Below, in pieces: positions 1 through 6,729 of a stretch of DNA of 16,958 nt. Source of the DNA: an uncultured Gammaproteobacteria bacterium. Its GTDB lineage: Bacteria > Pseudomonadota > Gammaproteobacteria > Pseudomonadales > Azotimanducaceae_A. Numbering within the stretch: position 1 is the stretch's first letter; each line of letters opens with the position of its first letter. The notes under the pieces were generated by a model. That model was not told the origin of the DNA and ran no database searches. It saw nothing but the letters and a program-made list of their open reading frames with translations. Position numbers and translations under genes: made by a program. Where the stretch lies: NCBI GenBank assembly GCA_913049565.1, contig CAJWZG010000034.1:1-16958 (forward strand), written 5' to 3'.

Positions 1-2
1 TA

Positions 3-155
3 GCACCCAAACCGGGACGGTTGGTGGCGACGCTGCCAATCGACATTCCCCGCTGCAAGGACGACTTAGAAAGAGATAAATATGGGCCGGAATTTGAACG
101 AGTGTTCAAAGCACTGAGCGCAATGCTTGCCGATTCTGTGCCCAGAGATCGCTGA
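3..155 (+). CDS. C-terminal end of an unrecognised protein (partial)
   Basis: An open frame enters from the left edge and stops with TGA at 153-155, giving the last 50 residues of a protein whose start lies outside the window. The tail is mixed polar and charged (it includes LPIDIPRCKDDLERDKYGPE and ends SVPRDR), with no membrane segment and no motif I recognise. The small gene at 190 follows after 34 bases on the same strand, so the two are probably co-transcribed. Family and function cannot be stated from this fragment. Confidence 0.5.
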   Translation, partial: APKPGRLVATLPIDIPRCKDDLERDKYGPEFERVFKALSAMLADSVPRDR

Positions 156-189
156 TCCAGTAATAATAGGAACCACAACGAGGTAAGGG

Positions 190-459
190 ATGAGAAGTGC
201 ATCTGATCAACGCATGAACAATGCCGCAGAGGCTGGACAAACTGAAGAGGTCTCGCCAGCTGAAGTTGAATACGTTGAAGAAGACGGAGGCGCTGACGAA
301 TCTGAGGAAGAAGAATTTGAGGGCTTTGACGGGTCTTGGGATTACGAGTGGGTTGCGAGCATTGAGGCTTTTATGGAAGCAATGCCGTGGACGTGGATCG
401 CGCTAGCGGTATTCATCGCTGGACTTGCCTATTCCTATCGAAACAATCATAAATCATGA
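190..459 (+). CDS. Small acidic protein with C-terminal membrane anchor, unknown function
   Basis: An 89-residue protein that I do not recognise. Residues about 18-50 are strongly acidic (runs of Glu and Asp with few basic residues) and probably disordered. A single hydrophobic segment at about 66-83 (PWTWIALAVFIAGLAYSY) is followed by a short basic tail (RNNHKS). This is the layout of a tail-anchored inner-membrane protein with the acidic part in the cytoplasm. The start is supported by a GAGG a few bases upstream of the ATG. It lies 34 bases after the partial gene at the left edge and may share its operon. A second frame inside it encodes only Lys/Arg-rich low-complexity sequence and is taken as a shadow. 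Confidence 0.6.
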   Translation: MRSASDQRMNNAAEAGQTEEVSPAEVEYVEEDGGADESEEEEFEGFDGSWDYEWVASIEAFMEAMPWTWIALAVFIAGLAYSYRNNHKS

Positions 460-512
460 GACAGGTGCTTCGGTGAAGAATGATTTGAGTTTCCCGGTGA
501 GGCGCCCAAGAT

Positions 513-1097
513 TTAATGTATCTCTGGTACTGCCTCCCAATCACTCCACGAAACGGCGCGCCCTGGGTAGGCAGCGGCTGTAAACGGCCAAGCTTCCTCT
601 ACCCAGCTCTGTGTCCAAGTATACAAAGTCGCGTCGAAGCCAAGATCGTACTGTTCTTGTGTGACCCACAGCCGAATGACCGCATCAGAACCAACCTTCG
701 CTGTGGGATAAACGTAGATACAGCCGAGTTCCGTCTCTCCGTTCGGAGTCAGTACAGCATAGGCAAAGGACTCACGTTGCTTGAACCGTCGTTCCTCAGT
801 CTGCATATCTATCATCGCGTCGTTCATATCAAGATTTTTGTGTGGCCAAGATGTACTGCGGGTAAAGGTTTTTTGCAGATGCTCTATAGACGACATATAG
901 GCTTTATAGTCGACATCGACCAGCTCGGGCCCCAATGGTTTAACGATAAAGTCTTCGGTCGTTACCAAAGTGGGGGGCTCAAAGTTGTTTGGTATAAACG
1001 AGCGTGGTTCCGCGTGACTAGCAACCAGAGGCGCGGTTAAAAGTAAGACGATGAGCAGAGATCGCCCTTGAAGTAGACGATCCGAAATGTTTTTCAT
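513..1097 (-). CDS. Secreted protein of unknown function, possibly GNAT-like fold
   Basis: The chosen start (1097) gives 194 residues beginning MKNISDRLLQGRSLLIVLLL, a Sec signal peptide with a likely cleavage after Ala29 (SHA|EP). The frame stays open up to 1178, but that extension would run through the Rho-independent terminator at 1112-1139 and would bury the signal peptide, so I reject it. The mature part contains MSSIEHLQKTF, a WPHKNLDMNDAM stretch, FAYAVLTPNGETELGCIYVY, VIRLWVTQEQYD and AYPGRAVSW. The alternation of predicted strands with the LGCIYVYP core recalls N-acetyltransferase-like (GNAT) folds, but I see no clear acetyl-CoA loop. An exported GNAT would lack its usual cofactor, so a catalytic role is doubtful. 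It is the last gene of the minus-strand run, and the upstream terminator suggests its own promoter. Confidence 0.6.
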   Translation of the reverse strand: MKNISDRLLQGRSLLIVLLLTAPLVASHAEPRSFIPNNFEPPTLVTTEDFIVKPLGPELVDVDYKAYMSSIEHLQKTFTRSTSWPHKNLDMNDAMIDMQTEERRFKQRESFAYAVLTPNGETELGCIYVYPTAKVGSDAVIRLWVTQEQYDLGFDATLYTWTQSWVEEAWPFTAAAYPGRAVSWSDWEAVPEIH

Positions 1098-1111
1098 GGT
1101 TTGAGGCTCAA

Positions 1112-1139
1112 AAAAAGGAGACGATTTTGAAACCGTCTC
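1112..1139 (-). terminator. Rho-independent terminator after the sterol desaturase-family gene
   Basis: Read on the minus strand, GAGACG and CGTCTC (1134-1139 and 1118-1123) form a perfect 6-bp stem around a 10-base loop that can itself pair in part, and this is followed at once by C then a T tract (1111-1117). It sits about 50 bases past the stop of the hydroxylase-family gene. It also decides the start of the next gene, because the longer frame of that gene would read straight through it. Confidence 0.75.
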
Positions 1140-1191
1140 GCCTTTGGTTAACGGATGAGTACGCCCGTTCATCGGCATCCAAATATCTGCG

Positions 1192-2229
1192 TTAGAGCTG
1201 CTTTAAGCGCTCGTCCGAATAGAAAGACAGCAGATACTGGTCGACTAAGGAGAGCTGCTTGCCCGTACCGGAACCGCATCGCTCGATGTAGCTGCTGTCC
1301 GAAAATGTTCCGAATAGACGGTCCCATATAATGATACCGCAGCCGAAGTTGGTGTTGCTGTCGTCAAAGTTTTGTGAGTGGTGCAGTTGGTGGTGTTCTG
1401 GAGAGGTGAAAAACCAGTTCCAGACGCCGGAGCGAAGAGGCAGGTTTGAATGAGTTATCCAACCATTGATAAAGCCAAGGGCGCCGCTGACCGCGATGAC
1501 CTCGACAGAAGCGCCCAGTAAGGCAAGAATAACTGGTGTGCTGAAGCTTAAGGCCAAGAACTCGGTTGGGTGCGTTCGGTTCGAGCGCATCGCGCTCATC
1601 TTGGTGATGTGATGGTGTGTCGCGTGGGTGCGCCAGGCTATCATGTAGCGATGTGAACAACGATGAATCCAATAGTAGATGAACTCAGAGGTTGTCTGGA
1701 CGATAACTGCACAGAGAATGAGGCCGGGAATAGTGGCCGCTTCGAGCGTCACTGGGATAAACGAGTTTTCTCTAATCCACTCAAATGCTGTTTCGATCGG
1801 AGTGCTGTAGTAGTCAGAGACTAGGGGGATCCATATGTAGGCTGCCGTAAACAGCCAAAATGCGTCCTCTGCGTAGTCCTTCCAGGTTAATAACCATGCC
1901 TTCTTTTTCGTCCAAATACGTTCTGCTGCCAAAATAAAGAACAGCGGTGAAAACAACAAAAACGCTGTGAGAAGATCAGCATCCTCGCCGAGGGCTTCTG
2001 GACTCATGGCCTCACTGGTGATTGCAATCGCAACAGCGGACATCATCGTCAGCGCAATGATCGGTTGCGGCAGCGTCCAGAGGAATTCCGTTAGCTTTGA
2101 TCGGTACACGTAGGCCGGTGGATCGATCATCCCTTCATCGGTAGCTGCCGAAACATTCACTGTCTCGTTGTTATTGGCCTCGGCGAGCGTATCGACCGCA
2201 AGGTTTGTATCAGCAGAAAGAGTATTCAT
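1192..2229 (-). CDS. Fatty acid hydroxylase / sterol desaturase superfamily membrane enzyme
   Basis: A 345-residue integral-membrane di-iron oxygenase of the PF04116 type. With the start at 2229, the histidine clusters expected for the di-iron site are HRCSH (189-193, HX3H), HATHHH (202-207, HX2HH) and HHQLHH (279-284), plus His260 in a THSNLP stretch. Hydrophobic segments lie at about 52-78, 87-102, 124-135, 162-184 and 223-257. The family hydroxylates or desaturates fatty-acyl, sterol or carotenoid substrates with O2; the actual substrate cannot be read here. The start at 2229 is preferred over the ATG at 2280 because AGGA lies 7 bases upstream of it. Residues 1-40 form a polar Asn/Ala-rich cytoplasmic tail. 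The gene stands alone between a 544-base leader/intergenic stretch and its own terminator. Confidence 0.85.
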   Translation of the reverse strand: MNTLSADTNLAVDTLAEANNNETVNVSAATDEGMIDPPAYVYRSKLTEFLWTLPQPIIALTMMSAVAIAITSEAMSPEALGEDADLLTAFLLFSPLFFILAAERIWTKKKAWLLTWKDYAEDAFWLFTAAYIWIPLVSDYYSTPIETAFEWIRENSFIPVTLEAATIPGLILCAVIVQTTSEFIYYWIHRCSHRYMIAWRTHATHHHITKMSAMRSNRTHPTEFLALSFSTPVILALLGASVEVIAVSGALGFINGWITHSNLPLRSGVWNWFFTSPEHHQLHHSQNFDDSNTNFGCGIIIWDRLFGTFSDSSYIERCGSGTGKQLSLVDQYLLSFYSDERLKQL

Positions 2230-2773
2230 AGGGCGTCCTTTCGCGAAATTTTGTTTTCCGTCAACCGGCTTCGAGACCATTCACTGGACTTAAATTTACG
2301 CCGGAGCAGCGTGTTGCGTGAGGGCTCAGCTGCTAGCTAAATGGAAATATGCAAAAAGCAGGCCCGCTATGAAGGTTGAATTGAATTGGCTGTTTTCAGG
2401 AGGGGGTAGCAGTAAAGGGAAGCCGATCCGGTGGCCCCTCAATTTTCGAGAAATCTGGTAGGCAATTGATAGAAGGTGTTCCAATCCCAAAGATTTTTCT
2501 ATAACCCAATGTTTTTATTGAATTTATTTTTATCTGTAGCCTTGCTTGATGTCCCCTCTCCCTGGGCGGTTCGCAGGCTTCTGTGCTCGCTCCATTTGCT
2601 GGCTTATGTCTGGTTAGGTTGCGTCTAGATTTTTTTGGGGGCTCTGGCCTGTGACAATTTCGTTGCACTGCAACGGCAGAAGTCAATTTGCACGCATTGT
2701 GTGCAAATTGCTGTACCGATCCGGTGCAAGTCCCTGAAAAAGTGCACGTGGCTTTAGCGCTCAGACTCAACGG
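2230..2773. other. 544-base intergenic region with two inverted repeats, no convincing gene
   Basis: This gap lies between the stop of the secreted protein (2774) and the start of the hydroxylase gene (2229), both on the minus strand, so it holds the leader and promoter of the latter. A minus-strand frame at 2396-2770 is open but is rich in Cys, Arg, Pro and Ser with no domain or Shine-Dalgarno, so I leave it out. TGCAC/GTGCA motifs are concentrated at about 2661-2750, including two inverted repeats. An A+T-rich stretch at about 2490-2535 could carry the promoter, but I cannot place -35 and -10 boxes with confidence. Confidence 0.5.
2684..2710. repeat. Perfect 10-bp inverted repeat, possible operator
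   Basis: CAATTTGCAC (2684-2693) and GTGCAAATTG (2701-2710) are perfect inverted copies with a 7-base spacer. Neither side is followed by a T tract, so it is not a standard terminator. A smaller one, CGTTGC-ACT-GCAACG (2661-2675), lies 8 bases away. Long dyads of this kind are typical of binding sites for dimeric regulators (TetR, LysR and similar), but no regulator gene is in the window. Confidence 0.55.
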
Positions 2774-3397
2774 TCACTTCTTGCCTGGAAGCACAACGGT
2801 TTCATAAAAGGCTTGATAACCCTTAGTCATTGCTCTTGCGCATTTGCCTGGTGTGGCCTGCGGTGTGCCTCGACCTTTGCAGGGTCCCGACATGACTTCA
2901 GGTTGATTTGCTTCAACCCACTTGCGCGCCTCGTAATAGATTGGCTGGTCATTGGAGCTGGTATCCACGGCAACTAGGGTCTCGCCCTTAAATGTCAGGT
3001 GAAATGTATCGGTAACATTGAAGCCAGTGTTCAAAGCAACGACGGGGTCATCCCGAACGGTAACAGGGCAAGCGATGTTGTCTGGTTCTTCGAAGACACA
3101 GGGTTCGCGATTTAACACCACGTAATTGCCTCCTTCGGCCCAGCCCTGATAGTAAAGAAGTTGAGCTTTGCTCTCAGGAGCCTCATTCATCAATGGCCCA
3201 AGTTGTGCCGAATCGAACGAGTAAAAGGCATCGATAAATGCTTCGGCCTGCTGCAATTGAGTAGAGGGTCGAGTCTTCGTCTCGCCAGCCTTGTGATGCA
3301 TGGCGAAGGCCGCGGTTAGGGGTGCTAGCCCCAGGAGTAAAAGACAAGTCAAAATCGGATAAAGAGGCCTGTGCTGTGATGCTAATGTTGTCTGCAT
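2774..3397 (-). CDS. Secreted protein with four cysteines, possibly NTF2/SnoaL-like
   Basis: With the start at 3397 this is a 207-residue protein beginning with a Sec signal peptide: polar residues 1-13, then a hydrophobic core including PILTCLLLLGLAPL, and a likely cleavage at AFA|MHH after Ala32. The in-frame ATG at 3469 would place 24 polar residues ahead of the signal, so I reject it. The mature protein has a helix QAEAFIDAFYSFDSAQLGPL, then predicted strands (YYVVLNREP-type and DTFHLTFKGETLVAVD) that recall NTF2/SnoaL cone folds. That fold is a guess. Four mature cysteines, in EPC/IAC and GPCKG/GKCAR, could form two periplasmic disulfides. It lies 121 bases downstream of atzF on the same strand and may be co-transcribed, but nothing ties it to guanidine breakdown. 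Confidence 0.6.
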   Translation of the reverse strand: MQTTLASQHRPLYPILTCLLLLGLAPLTAAFAMHHKAGETKTRPSTQLQQAEAFIDAFYSFDSAQLGPLMNEAPESKAQLLYYQGWAEGGNYVVLNREPCVFEEPDNIACPVTVRDDPVVALNTGFNVTDTFHLTFKGETLVAVDTSSNDQPIYYEARKWVEANQPEVMSGPCKGRGTPQATPGKCARAMTKGYQAFYETVVLPGKK

Positions 3398-3518
3398 AAA
3401 ATCTATCTCGTGTCGCTTGGATGTTGTGCTGGGATATACCGGATGTTTAGTGAAGCTTCTTACTTTCATGTTTTTGCTCTGTGTCCTTTGGATTAGGGTT
3501 TTGTAAACCGGGTGTGAG

Positions 3519-5348
3519 TCAGTCGCGTTGGCTCAATAAAAAATCACGCCATCCGCCAAATTCTGTAATCTGCCTAGCTCCAACTAAACCAGATTGCTCG
3601 CAGACAAAGCCCAGAACCATCTCGCCGGATGCCGTTTCTACCGAGCCGATGCCTAGCGGGCTTGGTATAAGACTAACGAAGCTGGCGAAAGCTGCTGCAG
3701 GGATGCTCCAAATTTCCAGTTCGATTCTATCGCCCCCGTCATTGTCCCGAAGCATGCCGGGTCTCATGGGCGGGCCTCCTGCGAGTGCGAACAAACGATA
3801 GTGAGGCGATGTCTTTGTGGCTTGTACAAACACTGCACCGCGGTTCGTAAGCTGATGGTTCAATGGCAGGCCAGACATATGCGCCCCGCAAACAGCGATA
3901 TGCACGACCGCCGGATCCTTAAAAGGTGGAACTGTCGGAAGATTAGGTTCACTCGATAGTCCAGATTTAATTTGCAGCCTATCCTCCAGAAAAGCACCAA
4001 TGGCCAACAGTCTCGTATCGTGAAAGCGGTCTCCCACCAGTGTGATACCAAAAGGTTTCCCAGAGTCTGTGTCTAGCCCGGGCATAGCGAGCCCACACAT
4101 GTCCAGTAGATTCATGTAGTTGGTGTAGTGCCCAAGAGTCTGGTTGTGGCTTATTGGGTCAGCGTCCAGCTCAGCGATGCTGAAGTGTTTACCTGCGGTA
4201 GGCGTGAGTAAGGCGTCGCAGTCGGTAAAAGTACCCAGACATGCTCTGCGCAGGGCAGCTAGCTCATAGATTGACTCGTACACCTCAGTTGCCTTTTGGT
4301 CTTTGCCACCGCTAATAATTGAGCGGGTGACTGATAGCAGTGCATCTGGGGATTGTTCGAGCACGTCAGCGATTGCGACGTACCGCTCGGCTATCCATGG
4401 TCCACTGTAAAGCTGCTTCGCTGCATCGGTGAAGGGCCGGAAGTCTATGGATTTGCATACTACGCCGGCTTGTTCGAGTCGCTGGATGGTGGCTGCATAA
4501 GCCTTCGCATAGCTGGCATCGCCAAAAAATTTGAGCTGATCTGGAGCAATCACTGCCAGAGTCAGCGGCTTAGCCCATCTACCGTACGCTGCGATTGCGT
4601 TGTCAGGTGAATTTGGGCGAGCGAATGGGTCAGATGCATCGAAGGTGCATGCGATTTCCGCAATCAATGCTGCGTCTTTGGTGTTTCGCGTAAAGAGTGT
4701 GACGCAGTCAAGACTCCGGCAAGCGGGTACGACCCCCGTTGTTGAAACGAGGCCTTTTGACAGCTTGAACCCGGTGAGTCGATTGAAGCCGGCAGGAATT
4801 CGTCCTGAGCCAGCGGTATCGGTACCCAAAGCAAAACTCGCCAATCCGCAGGCGATGGCAATGGCGCTACCTGAACTTGAGCCGCCGGGCACTAGGTCAG
4901 GATGATCAGGGTTCACAGGCGTACCATAGGGTGACCGGACGCCGACCAACCCGGTTGCGAATTGATCCAAGTTCGTTTTGCCGACGGGAATCGCACCTGC
5001 ATCTACAAGAGATTGCACGACAAAAGCAGATTTCTCAGGATGATAGGAAAACTCTGGGCAGGCAGCAGTTGTTGGCATGCCTGCCACATCGATGTTGTCT
5101 TTCACAGCGAAGGGAATTCCCCAAAGCGGCAGGCTCTCCGGGTCGGTCTGACGCAGATTATGCAAAAGCGACTTGAGCCTTGTCTTGGAAGGTGCCGTAA
5201 TCCAGATCGGATTGTCGGATATGGCAAGCGATGCTTCGACGATGTGGTCAATAACCTCTTCAGGGGTGACCAATCGCGCTCGGTAGGCGTCTAGCAATTC
5301 GGTACAGGAGCCCTTCAGGAGATCCGCAATACTCGGTGATCTGGACAT
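3519..5348 (-). CDS. atzF: Allophanate hydrolase
   Basis: A 609-residue enzyme that hydrolyses allophanate to ammonia and CO2, the last step of the urea/guanidine carboxylation pathways. The N-terminal amidase-signature domain (about 1-450) has the Ser-cisSer-Lys triad: Lys83 in FAVKDNIDVAG, cis-Ser157 in GGSSSGSA and nucleophile Ser181 in GTDTAGSGRIPA. The spacings (74 and 24) match those of Pseudomonas AtzF. The conserved WIAERY and NLLDMCGLAMPG segments follow. The second domain (about 482-609) has CGAHMSGLPLNHQL, YRLFALAGG, PSPLGIGSVE, GFVCE and GGWRDFL, which mark the allophanate hydrolase C-terminal domain, so the protein is full length. The start at 5348 has GAGGA 6 bases upstream; the frame extends to 5402 without a good ribosome site. 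It is divergent from the carboxylase operon, whereas homologues usually follow the carboxylase in one operon. Confidence 0.95.
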   Translation of the reverse strand: MSRSPSIADLLKGSCTELLDAYRARLVTPEEVIDHIVEASLAISDNPIWITAPSKTRLKSLLHNLRQTDPESLPLWGIPFAVKDNIDVAGMPTTAACPEFSYHPEKSAFVVQSLVDAGAIPVGKTNLDQFATGLVGVRSPYGTPVNPDHPDLVPGGSSSGSAIAIACGLASFALGTDTAGSGRIPAGFNRLTGFKLSKGLVSTTGVVPACRSLDCVTLFTRNTKDAALIAEIACTFDASDPFARPNSPDNAIAAYGRWAKPLTLAVIAPDQLKFFGDASYAKAYAATIQRLEQAGVVCKSIDFRPFTDAAKQLYSGPWIAERYVAIADVLEQSPDALLSVTRSIISGGKDQKATEVYESIYELAALRRACLGTFTDCDALLTPTAGKHFSIAELDADPISHNQTLGHYTNYMNLLDMCGLAMPGLDTDSGKPFGITLVGDRFHDTRLLAIGAFLEDRLQIKSGLSSEPNLPTVPPFKDPAVVHIAVCGAHMSGLPLNHQLTNRGAVFVQATKTSPHYRLFALAGGPPMRPGMLRDNDGGDRIELEIWSIPAAAFASFVSLIPSPLGIGSVETASGEMVLGFVCEQSGLVGARQITEFGGWRDFLLSQRD

Positions 5349-5470
5349 TTTTTCCTCGCTCTCCGCAGCGCAATATCGGTACGCTAGTTTTAAATACGGC
5401 AACCAATCGAGCGTGATGACGCATTTACAATAACCATCGGCCTAAGCGATGTCTGACTCACTGGCATCTG

Positions 5471-5493
5471 ACAGCACCCGTTTGGGGCGGTGT
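5471..5493 (-). repeat. Imperfect hairpin in the atzF leader
   Basis: On the minus strand ACACCGCCC and GGGTGCTGT pair around a CAAAC loop with one C-C mismatch and one G-U pair. The G-U is possible only on this strand, which favours an RNA hairpin in the atzF transcript if transcription begins upstream. It lies about 125-145 bases before the atzF start. No T tract follows, and the loop is not the ACGR tetraloop of guanidine-II RNAs. Confidence 0.3.
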
Positions 5494-5617
5494 TAACTCG
5501 CAGGCACTGTTGTGGTGCGAATCTGGTTCTGAATATGACACTCATTGGACCTTCGCGATGTAACACAAGACGCCGAACACGGTCCTCTAGTTCCGATTTT
5601 TTCAAGGGCCGCTAAGC

Positions 5618-5639
5618 ACTGGTGCCAAGAATCACCAGT
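5618..5639. repeat. Perfect 7-bp inverted repeat between the divergent units
   Basis: ACTGGTG (5618-5624) and CACCAGT (5633-5639) are perfect inverted copies with an 8-base spacer. It lies 270 bases before the atzF start and 352 before the DUF1989 start. No T tract follows on either strand, so it is a candidate protein-binding site rather than a terminator. Confidence 0.4.
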
Positions 5640-5990
5640 CTTGCTCAATGCTAATGTTGTGCCAACTATCGTGTTCGAGCTGCCGCGCCCCGTATTGCCT
5701 TGCCAATTGCATTCTTCTTGTGTGTCTGTTGGCGTGCCTAAAGTGTCCTCGAGCATGGTGGCAACACCAGTTAGCGAGGCTCAGTCCACGCTTTGTGTCG
5801 TTCTGGCGTGGGATAGCGCTGACCGCATCTGCCGCCAAAACGTTTATTCAGCGGGAAGGAAATATCGGCGCAAAAATTGCAGCTGAAATTGTTGGAATCG
5901 AGATCAATCGTCGTTTTGGATTCTTTGGGGATGGGTCTTCGCCAAATAAGCGAGGCCACGCAATGACAAGCAACTGAAAAAACGTAACGA

Positions 5991-6704
5991 ATGATAACTG
6001 AGTACAGTGAAACACTTCCTGGTGGCCGTCATTGGTCTATGACCATAAGAAGAGGCGTCATCCTCGAACTGACCGACCTGTCTGGCGGCAGCAATGTAGC
6101 GATGTTGATATACAACGCTGAAAATACGACAGAACGATTAAATCTACCTGACTCGTTGAAGTGCCAACACACATTTAAGATTACGAAGGGCAACTGCCTC
6201 TACACCGATATGGGGCGTATTTTGTGCTCGGTAATTGATGACGAGGCCGGCTGGCACGACGCAACCAGTGGCACTTGCACTAAGGCGCTGCTCGACACGA
6301 AGCCTTGGTCGAAAGAGAACTATCAAGAGGCGCTCAACAGCTATATACGCAATGGCCAAGACAGCTTTTTAATTGAACTGGGCAAGCATGGCTTAGGACA
6401 ACGCGATTTAGTCGCCAACATGAACTGGTTCAGTCGCGTTGATGCCGACGCTCACGGCCGTTTAACGCTGGGTCCACCTTACGCTAGTGGTACGAGCGTT
6501 CAGCTTCGTTTTGAAATGGATAGCATCGTGGTTTTTCACACTTGCCCCCATCCGTTCAACGATTTGCCAAAATACCCCGAGACGGAGGTACAAATGTCAT
6601 TGAGGTTAGCAGATGCGGTCAGCGATGATGACTATTGCCGCAACCTGTGCTCCGAAAATGGGCGAGGCTTTACGAACACGGAGCTTTACTACTTTGGAAG
6701 GTAA
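5991..6704 (+). CDS. Carboxyguanidine deiminase subunit, longer DUF1989 paralogue (urea carboxylase-associated protein)
   Basis: A 237-residue DUF1989 (PF09347) protein, one of the paralogous pair long called urea carboxylase-associated proteins. Published work assigned the pair as carboxyguanidine deiminase (CgdAB), which makes allophanate from carboxyguanidine. Family marks here are [13 protein letters not shown] (10-22), [60 protein letters not shown] and the C-terminal [14 protein letters not shown]. The length fits the longer paralogue. The segment [12 protein letters not shown] (85-96) has Ala86 where the partner subunit has Cys, while His89, Asp90 and Cys96 are shared. The ATG at 5991 is the only start after an in-frame TAA at 5985 that retains PGGRHWS; its ribosome site is weak. 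It is the first gene of the operon. I am not sure which of CgdA or CgdB it is. Confidence 0.88.
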   Translation: MITEYSETLPGGRHWSMTIRRGVILELTDLSGGSNVAMLIYNAENTTERLNLPDSLKCQHTFKITKGNCLYTDMGRILCSVIDDEAGWHDATSGTCTKALLDTKPWSKENYQEALNSYIRNGQDSFLIELGKHGLGQRDLVANMNWFSRVDADAHGRLTLGPPYASGTSVQLRFEMDSIVVFHTCPHPFNDLPKYPETEVQMSLRLADAVSDDDYCRNLCSENGRGFTNTELYYFGR

Positions 6705-6729
6705 CCTATTAGCAATCGAGCGTCTGGTT

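Larger units (their letters stand above)
5349..5990. promoter_or_regulatory. 642-base divergent control region between atzF and the carboxylase operon
   Basis: The two transcription units of the pathway are read outward from this gap, so both promoters should lie here. I looked for the conserved cores of guanidine-I, -II and -III riboswitches on both strands and saw none. What is visible is an inverted repeat at 5618-5639 and an imperfect hairpin at 5471-5493. The frames that stay open (for example 5648-5977 on plus and 5493-5756 on minus) are Cys/Arg/Ser-rich in their first halves and carry no family signature. The last 40 residues of the plus frame look more protein-like and are treated as a separate observation. 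No promoter boxes could be assigned with confidence. Confidence 0.5.

Noticed and set aside
2715..2735. CCGGTGCAAGTCC on the plus strand, resembling part of a cobalamin riboswitch
   Set aside because: The rest of the expected conserved core does not follow, and no plus-strand gene lies downstream that such an element could control.
2396..2770. 124-residue open frame on the minus strand upstream of the hydroxylase gene
   Set aside because: Composition is rich in Cys, Arg, Ser and Pro, there is no domain, signal or ribosome site, and it overlaps the inverted-repeat cluster. It reads as a chance frame.
5390..5605. Minus-strand frame with a plausible opening (TTG start, MKKSELEDRVRRLVLHREGP)
   Set aside because: Only the first 25 residues look protein-like, the rest is low quality, it runs into atzF's start, and no family is recognisable. 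It could be debris but cannot be supported as a gene.
5600..5640. Possible sigma-54 promoter near TGGCACCAG on the minus strand
   Set aside because: The required GG-N10-GC spacing is not met; the second element is two bases off and does not match TTGC.
6613..6729. Longer N-terminus for the shorter DUF1989 protein from ATG 6613
   Set aside because: It would overlap the preceding gene by 92 bases, and the extra residues fall in its conserved C-terminal coding sequence, so they are a shadow frame.
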